Below are positions 59,497-64,000 of a stretch of 64,000 nucleotides of DNA, piece after piece (the stretch's first letter is position 1; every line of letters begins with the position of its first letter). Where the stretch lies: the NCBI RefSeq assembly GCF_900116535.1, contig NZ_FPAU01000002.1:345301-409300 (forward strand). The letters run 5' to 3'. The position numbers and the translations under genes were made by a program. Below the pieces are notes generated by a model. That model was given only the letters and a program-made list of their open reading frames with translations. It did not search any database and was not told the origin of the DNA. This stretch comes from Kosakonia arachidis. GTDB taxonomy: Bacteria > Pseudomonadota > Gammaproteobacteria > Enterobacterales > Enterobacteriaceae.

Positions 59497-60546
59497 ATGC
59501 AAGCGTCTCAATTTTCAGCCCAGGTTCTGGACTGGTACGATAAATACGGGCGAAAAACCCTGCCCTGGCAAATTGAAAAAACGCCTTACAAAGTATGGCT
59601 GTCGGAAGTGATGTTGCAACAGACGCAGGTTGCAACCGTGATTCCTTATTTCCAGCGTTTTATGACCCGTTTCCCGACGGTGGTCGATCTGGCGAGCGCT
59701 CCGCTGGATGAAGTGTTACATCTGTGGACCGGGCTGGGCTACTACGCCCGCGCCCGCAATCTGCATAAAGCTGCGCAGCAGGTGACGAACCTGCACGGCG
59801 GTCATTTCCCGGAAACTTTTGATGAAGTGGCTGCGCTTCCTGGCGTTGGCCGCTCCACCGCAGGCGCGATCCTATCTCTGTCGCTGGGTAAACATTTTCC
59901 CATCCTTGACGGTAACGTTAAACGCGTGCTGGCACGCTGCTACGCCGTTGCGGGCTGGCCGGGTAAAAAAGAAGTGGAAAAGCGGCTGTGGGATATCAGC
60001 AGTGAAGTTACACCGGCGAAAGGGGTGGATCGCTTTAACCAGGCGATGATGGATCTTGGTGCTATCGTCTGTACCCGGTCCAGACCGAAGTGCGAATTGT
60101 GCCCGTTGCAAACCGGCTGCGAAGCAAAAGCAGCGCAGTCGTGGGCACAATATCCCGGTAAAAAACCCAAACAGACGCTGCCTGAACGTACCGGCTATTT
60201 CCTGCTGATGCAGCATAAAGGCGAGGTTTATCTCGAGCAGCGCCCCCCGAGTGGGCTGTGGGGTGGTTTATTCTGTTTCCCACAATTCAGCGATGAAGAG
60301 GGGCTGCGCGACTGGCTGGCGCAGAGGAGCATTAGCGCCGATAATCTCAGCCAGCTTGTGGCGTTCCGCCATACCTTCAGCCATTTCCATCTGGATATTG
60401 TGCCTATGTGGCTTGGCGTGTCCTCGTTCTCATCCTGCATGGATGACGGCGCGGGTCTCTGGTATAACTTGGCGCAACCGCCATCCGTCGGTCTGGCGGC
60501 TCCAGTGGAACGCCTGATACAGCAATTACGCGCCGAAGCGAAGTAG
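59497..60546 (+). CDS. mutY: Adenine DNA glycosylase MutY
   Basis: Removes adenine opposite 8-oxoguanine. The product is 349 residues (E. coli 350). The helix-hairpin-helix is [13 protein letters not shown] (near 115), the catalytic Asp in [14 protein letters not shown] (near 138), and the 4Fe-4S loop C-x6-C-x2-C-x5-C in [17 protein letters not shown] (near 192-208). A C-terminal NUDIX-like domain recognises oxoG. The ATG at 59497 ([11 protein letters not shown]) matches E. coli; a GTG two codons upstream is also in frame. yggX follows 28 bp later. Confidence 0.97.
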   Translation: MQASQFSAQVLDWYDKYGRKTLPWQIEKTPYKVWLSEVMLQQTQVATVIPYFQRFMTRFPTVVDLASAPLDEVLHLWTGLGYYARARNLHKAAQQVTNLHGGHFPETFDEVAALPGVGRSTAGAILSLSLGKHFPILDGNVKRVLARCYAVAGWPGKKEVEKRLWDISSEVTPAKGVDRFNQAMMDLGAIVCTRSRPKCELCPLQTGCEAKAAQSWAQYPGKKPKQTLPERTGYFLLMQHKGEVYLEQRPPSGLWGGLFCFPQFSDEEGLRDWLAQRSISADNLSQLVAFRHTFSHFHLDIVPMWLGVSSFSSCMDDGAGLWYNLAQPPSVGLAAPVERLIQQLRAEAK

Positions 60547-60562
60547 CGTGGCGCGCAAGTAG

Positions 60563-60850
<288 letters not shown>

Positions 60851-60954
60851 GCGGCTAAACACATGCACGACTGGCAATGTCGCGGAACAGGGAGATATTG
60901 CCAGCGCCCGGGCGTCACAGGCGCGTTTCCCCCAACACAACTACATCCGGAATG

Positions 60955-62037
60955 ATGAAAAAATTTTTAGCGCTAGTGATGATCGCGCCGTTACTGATTT
61001 CTTGTTCCAGCTCTAACAAATCGGGCGAAGCCTATAACGAAGCCTGGATTAAAGACACTAACGGTTTTGATATTTTGATGGGGCAGTTCGCCCACAATAT
61101 TGAGAATCTTTGGGGATTTAACGAAGTCCTGATCGCCGGGCCGAAGGACTACGTCAAATATACCGACCAGTACCAGACTCGCAGCCACATCAACTTTGAT
61201 AAGGGTACCATCACCATCGAAACGATCTCCGGCACCGATCCGGCTGCTCATCTGCGTCAGGCGATTATCAAAACCCTGCTGATGGGTGACGATCCGGGAT
61301 CTATCGACCTCTATTCCGATGCCGATGATATCCCTATCTCCAAAGAACCGTTCCTTTATGGCCAGGTTCTGGATAACAATGGTGAAGCGATCCGCTGGGA
61401 GTGGCGCGCAGCACGCTTTGCAGATTACCTGCTGCAAACCCGGCTGAAAAGCCGCAGCAACGGTTTGCGCGTTATCTATAGCGTGACGCTCAATCTGGTG
61501 CCGAACCATCTGGACAAACGTGCGCATAAATATATCGGCATGGTGCGCCAGGCCTCGCAGAAATATGGCGTTGATGAATCGCTAATTCTGGCGATTATGC
61601 AGACTGAGTCGTCGTTTAACCCGTACGCGGTTAGCCGCTCCGACGCACTGGGTCTGATGCAGGTGGTACAGCACAGCGCCGGGAAAGATGTCTTCCGCGC
61701 GCAGGGCAGATCCGGTACGCCGGATCGCAGCTATCTGTTCGATCCGCAGAGCAATATTGATACCGGCACCGCGTATCTGGCAATGCTGAATAATGTTTAT
61801 CTCTCCGGTATCAGTAACCCAACATCCCGGCGTTATGCGGTCATCACCGCCTACAACGGCGGCGCGGGCAGCGTACTTCGCGTCTTTTCCAGCGATAAAA
61901 TTCAGGCGGCCAATATTATCAATACGATGACTCCAGGTGATGTTTACCAGACCCTGACCACCCGCCATCCGTCGGCGGAATCCCGTCGTTACCTCTATAA
62001 AGTCAATTCGGCGCAGAAGACCTGGCGTCGCAACTGA
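60955..62037 (+). CDS. mltC: Membrane-bound lytic transglycosylase C
   Basis: A 360-residue outer-membrane lipoprotein that cleaves peptidoglycan to 1,6-anhydro-muropeptides. The lipobox is LISC with Cys near residue 17, and the mature end Ser-Ser fits outer-membrane sorting. The C-terminal SLT domain has the catalytic Glu in [14 protein letters not shown] near residue 218 and the ALGLMQVV and AYNGGAG motifs. ATG at 60955 (MKKFLALVM) chosen; an ATG one codon upstream is also possible. Confidence 0.96.
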   Translation: MKKFLALVMIAPLLISCSSSNKSGEAYNEAWIKDTNGFDILMGQFAHNIENLWGFNEVLIAGPKDYVKYTDQYQTRSHINFDKGTITIETISGTDPAAHLRQAIIKTLLMGDDPGSIDLYSDADDIPISKEPFLYGQVLDNNGEAIRWEWRAARFADYLLQTRLKSRSNGLRVIYSVTLNLVPNHLDKRAHKYIGMVRQASQKYGVDESLILAIMQTESSFNPYAVSRSDALGLMQVVQHSAGKDVFRAQGRSGTPDRSYLFDPQSNIDTGTAYLAMLNNVYLSGISNPTSRRYAVITAYNGGAGSVLRVFSSDKIQAANIINTMTPGDVYQTLTTRHPSAESRRYLYKVNSAQKTWRRN

Positions 62038-62093
62038 TCCCGTGCCTCTTTCGTACATTTGTGCGCAAGAGGCATAAGCTCTTCTTCTGCATG

Positions 62094-62109
62094 ATGCAAA
62101 CGGTTGCGC
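62094..62109 (+). promoter_or_regulatory. Possible CytR-type site before nupG
   Basis: ATGCAAACGGTTGCGC has inverted octamer-like halves similar to those reported for CytR (GTTGCATT). It adjoins a CRP site, the usual CytR arrangement. Weak motif. Confidence 0.4.
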
Positions 62110-62114
62110 TAAAG

Positions 62115-62130
62115 TGTGATATACGTCACC
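62115..62130 (+). promoter_or_regulatory. CRP site of nupG
   Basis: TGTGA-TATACG-TCACC matches the CRP consensus with one mismatch. A weaker second site (TGTAA-N6-TCAGA) is at 62134-62149. With a possible -10 at 62202-62207 (TAGAAT) the strong site would lie at about -91, where class I CRP sites occur. Confidence 0.7.
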
Positions 62131-62275
62131 ATATGTAAATGCAATCAGAGGAAGTTTGCATTTTTATGTCGGGCATAACAAATTCGCCGCCCTGGTGATG
62201 ATAGAATCCTGACACATAACACTATTAATTGTGCCCATTCCAACATCTGTCCGTCTCCTTTGTGAGGAAATTAGC

Positions 62276-63529
62276 ATGAATCTTAAGCTGCAGCTGAAAG
62301 TCATTATCTTTCTGCAGTTCTGCCTGTGGGGAAGCTGGCTGACGACACTTGGCTCATATATGTTCGTCACGCTGAAATTTGATGGTGCATCTATTGGTGC
62401 GGTGTATAGTTCGCTGGGCATTGCCTCGCTACTGATGCCGCCGCTGCTCGGTATCATTGCCGACAAATGGCTGAGCGCGAAATGGGTTTATGCCCTGTGT
62501 CATCTGGTCGGTGCGATCACCCTGTTTATTGCCGCAGGCGTTACCACGCCGGGCGCAATGTTTGCCATTATTTTGCTTAACTCACTGGCCTATATGCCAA
62601 CGCTGAGTCTGGTAAATACCATCTCTTACTTCCGCCTGAAATCCGCCGGGCACGATATCGTTACCGATTTCCCGCCAATTCGCATCTGGGGCACCATTGG
62701 CTTTATCCTGGCGATGTGGGTGGTGAGCTTCTCCGGCTTCGAACTGAGCCATATGCAACTCTATATCGGTGCCGCACTGTCGCTGGTACTAAGCCTGTAC
62801 TCCCTGACGCTGCCGTACATGCCGGTTGCGAAAAGCACCGAGAAACAGACCTGGGTGGAAATGCTGGGCCTGAATGCTTTCGCGCTGTTTAAAAACAAGC
62901 GCATGGCAATCTTCTTCATCTTCTCGATGATGCTGGGCGCAGAGTTGCAGATCACTAACATGTTCGGCAACACCTTCCTGCACAGCTTCGATGCCAACCC
63001 ACTGTTTGCTAATAGCTTTATCGTGACCCATGCGTCAGTGATGATGTCTATTTCGCAGATTTCCGAAACAGCCTTCATCCTCGCGATTCCGTTCTTTATG
63101 AGCCGCTACGGCATCAAGAACGTAATGATGATCAGTATTTTCGCCTGGGTACTGCGTTTTGGTTTGTTCGCCTATGGCGACCCGACACCGTTCGGCACTG
63201 TGCTGCTGGTACTGTCGATGATTGTCTACGGCTGTGCGTTTGACTTCTTCAACATCTCCGGTTCTGTGTTCGTTGAGAAAGAGGTTAACCCAGCGATCCG
63301 CGCCAGTGCGCAGGGTATGTTGCTGATGATGACCAACGGCTTCGGCTGCATCCTCGGCGGTATGGCCAGCGGCAAAGTGGTAGAGATCTACACCACCGCA
63401 GGTGTTACCGACTGGAAAACCGTATGGCTGATTTTTGCCAGTTATTCGCTGGTGCTGGCTTTTGCCTTCGTGGCACTGTTTAAATACAAACATGTGCGCG
63501 AACCTGCAGCAGTCGCCCAGAAAGCGTAA
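62276..63529 (+). CDS. nupG: Nucleoside:H+ symporter NupG
   Basis: A 417-residue MFS transporter with 12 membrane segments, near-identical to E. coli NupG (418). It imports purine and pyrimidine nucleosides. Characteristic segments: FLQFCLWGSWLTTLGSY in TM1, PPIRIWGTIGFILAMW in TM5, and FVEKEVNPAIRASAQG before TM11. The ATG at 62276 follows GAGG; the GTG at 62231 is upstream of that site. Own CRP-linked promoter and terminator. Confidence 0.97.
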   Translation: MNLKLQLKVIIFLQFCLWGSWLTTLGSYMFVTLKFDGASIGAVYSSLGIASLLMPPLLGIIADKWLSAKWVYALCHLVGAITLFIAAGVTTPGAMFAIILLNSLAYMPTLSLVNTISYFRLKSAGHDIVTDFPPIRIWGTIGFILAMWVVSFSGFELSHMQLYIGAALSLVLSLYSLTLPYMPVAKSTEKQTWVEMLGLNAFALFKNKRMAIFFIFSMMLGAELQITNMFGNTFLHSFDANPLFANSFIVTHASVMMSISQISETAFILAIPFFMSRYGIKNVMMISIFAWVLRFGLFAYGDPTPFGTVLLVLSMIVYGCAFDFFNISGSVFVEKEVNPAIRASAQGMLLMMTNGFGCILGGMASGKVVEIYTTAGVTDWKTVWLIFASYSLVLAFAFVALFKYKHVREPAAVAQKA

Positions 63530-63533
63530 GACA

Positions 63534-63564
63534 ATAACCCGGCCTGAGCGCCGGGTTATTTATT
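63534..63564 (+). terminator. Terminator of nupG
   Basis: AACCCGGC-CTGAGC-GCCGGGTT followed by ATTTATT, 6 bp after the nupG stop codon. Confidence 0.9.
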
Positions 63565-63582
63565 CCTTTATCCACACACTAA

Positions 63583-63789
63583 GAGCCCATCCCATTAGGC
63601 TATTTTATTTGCCATTTTGGTCCTGGGCAGTACTCACACAAAATGTGTCGGCATTTTGAACGCCGTTTGCGGTGGCCCTTTAGGGCGAGCGAAGCGAGTC
63701 ATCCTCACATACTGCGTGTACGCCCCGGTTGTTGCGCACTGTCCGTGTCCAACCTGGCTGCAACAATATACGCCTACTGGGACAGGCTC
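63583..63789. mobile_element. MITE-like element, 207 bp, with terminal inverted repeats and TAA target duplication
   Basis: The left end reads GAGCCCATCCCATTAGGC and the complement of the right end reads GAGCCTGTCCCAGTAGGC: 15 of 18 positions agree. A direct TAA flanks both ends (63580-63582 and 63790-63792). There is no transposase gene inside. Short size, inverted ends and 3-bp duplication are the marks of a non-autonomous insertion element. The TAA duplication recalls the IS427-type branch of the IS5 family, but I did not identify the parent. The element lies between nupG and the following gene. Confidence 0.75.
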
Positions 63790-63832
63790 TAAGTCTGTTC
63801 CGTCCGGGTAAATCCATTTAACGGATATGGCA

Positions 63833-64000
63833 TTATGGAAGTTGTGCCAAAACGTACGCGACTGCCAGCAAATCGGCGCTGCCGCCAGGGCTTAAGTGCC
63901 GTGCCATCAGCGCCTGGTCCATTTCAGACAACGCATCATTATCCCAGCCGTCCGCCAGTAACGTTGCCGCATAATCCTGTACGTAGCGCAATCCTGCAAT
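63833..64000 (-). CDS. C-terminal 55 residues of a triphosphoribosyl-dephospho-CoA synthase (CitG/MdcB family), cut by the window edge
   Basis: The frame ends at TAA 63833-63835. The visible part contains DQALMARHLSPGGSADLLA, the C-terminal signature of CitG and MdcB. These enzymes make the 2'-(5''-triphosphoribosyl)-3'-dephospho-CoA prosthetic group of citrate lyase or malonate decarboxylase. The gene would belong to a cit or mdc cluster extending beyond the window. K-12 has speC here instead. Which of the two families it is cannot be settled from this fragment. Confidence 0.78.
   Translation of the reverse strand: MAGLRYVQDYAATLLADGWDNDALSEMDQALMARHLSPGGSADLLAVAYVLAQLP

Noticed and set aside
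62043-62074. TGCCTCTT...AAGAGGCA inverted repeat after mltC
   Set aside because: A 16-nt loop and no clear T-run make it a doubtful terminator.
63617-63811. 64-codon open frame inside the MITE-like element
   Set aside because: It runs through the element and its inverted end and has no transposase features.

Overview
The window is a chromosomal segment from a member of the Enterobacteriaceae. Gene order and protein sequence follow the Escherichia coli K-12 segment prfB-recJ-dsbC-xerD-fldB ... gcvTHP-ubiI-ubiH-pepP ... serA-rpiA ... fbaA-pgk-epd ... tktA ... speA-metK-galP ... mutY-mltC-nupG almost gene for gene, but four or five sites carry different genes from K-12. I cannot name the species; an Enterobacter/Citrobacter/Klebsiella-type relative of E. 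coli fits best. There are no tRNA or rRNA genes, no CRISPR array, no transposase gene and no integrase other than the housekeeping XerD.

Layout. 1-7.6 kb: translation, repair and redox genes (prfB 3'-truncated by the window edge, recJ, dsbC, xerD, fldB, cptA-sdhE, ygfZ, trhA). 7.9-13.7 kb: accessory block with an RpiR-type regulator, the 6-phospho-beta-glucosidase gene bglA, a LysR regulator and a divergent short-chain dehydrogenase plus drug-type MFS exporter. 13.8-24.5 kb: glycine cleavage operon gcvTHP, ubiquinone hydroxylases and pepP-ygfB, then the divergent zapA, 6S RNA and 5-formyl-THF cyclo-ligase genes. 24.5-34 kb: serA, rpiA, argP-yggE-argO, mscS, and the glycolytic epd-pgk-fbaA cluster. 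34.3-35.1 kb: an orphan phage-type antirepressor gene under a strong LexA-like box. 35.3-48.7 kb: tktA, loiP, a porin gene remnant, speA, yqgB, metK, galP, sprT, endA, rsmE, gshB, yqgE-yqgF. 48.8-51.8 kb: an IclR regulator divergent from a large FAD-dependent oxidoreductase. 51.8-63.5 kb: yggR, yggS-yggT-yggU-rdgB-hemW, a FepE/Wzz-type chain-length protein where K-12 has yggM-ansB, yggN, trmB-yggL, mutY-yggX-mltC and nupG. 63.5-64 kb: a 207-bp MITE-like element and the 3' end of a CitG/MdcB-type gene where K-12 has speC.

How the genes work together. One-carbon and serine metabolism are well represented (serA, gcvTHP, fau, metK), with a PurR-type box before gcvT and a five-unit MetJ array before metK. 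Central carbon genes (epd-pgk-fbaA, tktA, rpiA, galP) carry recognisable CRP, Cra and GalR-type sites. The accessory blocks each pair a local regulator with one or two enzyme or transport genes, and three of them have clear palindromes in the control region.

The most interesting item is the antirepressor gene at 34325-35074. It has a perfect TATAAT -10 hexamer, a 16-of-20 LexA-box match over the -35 region and a good ribosome binding site, but no other phage gene beside it.
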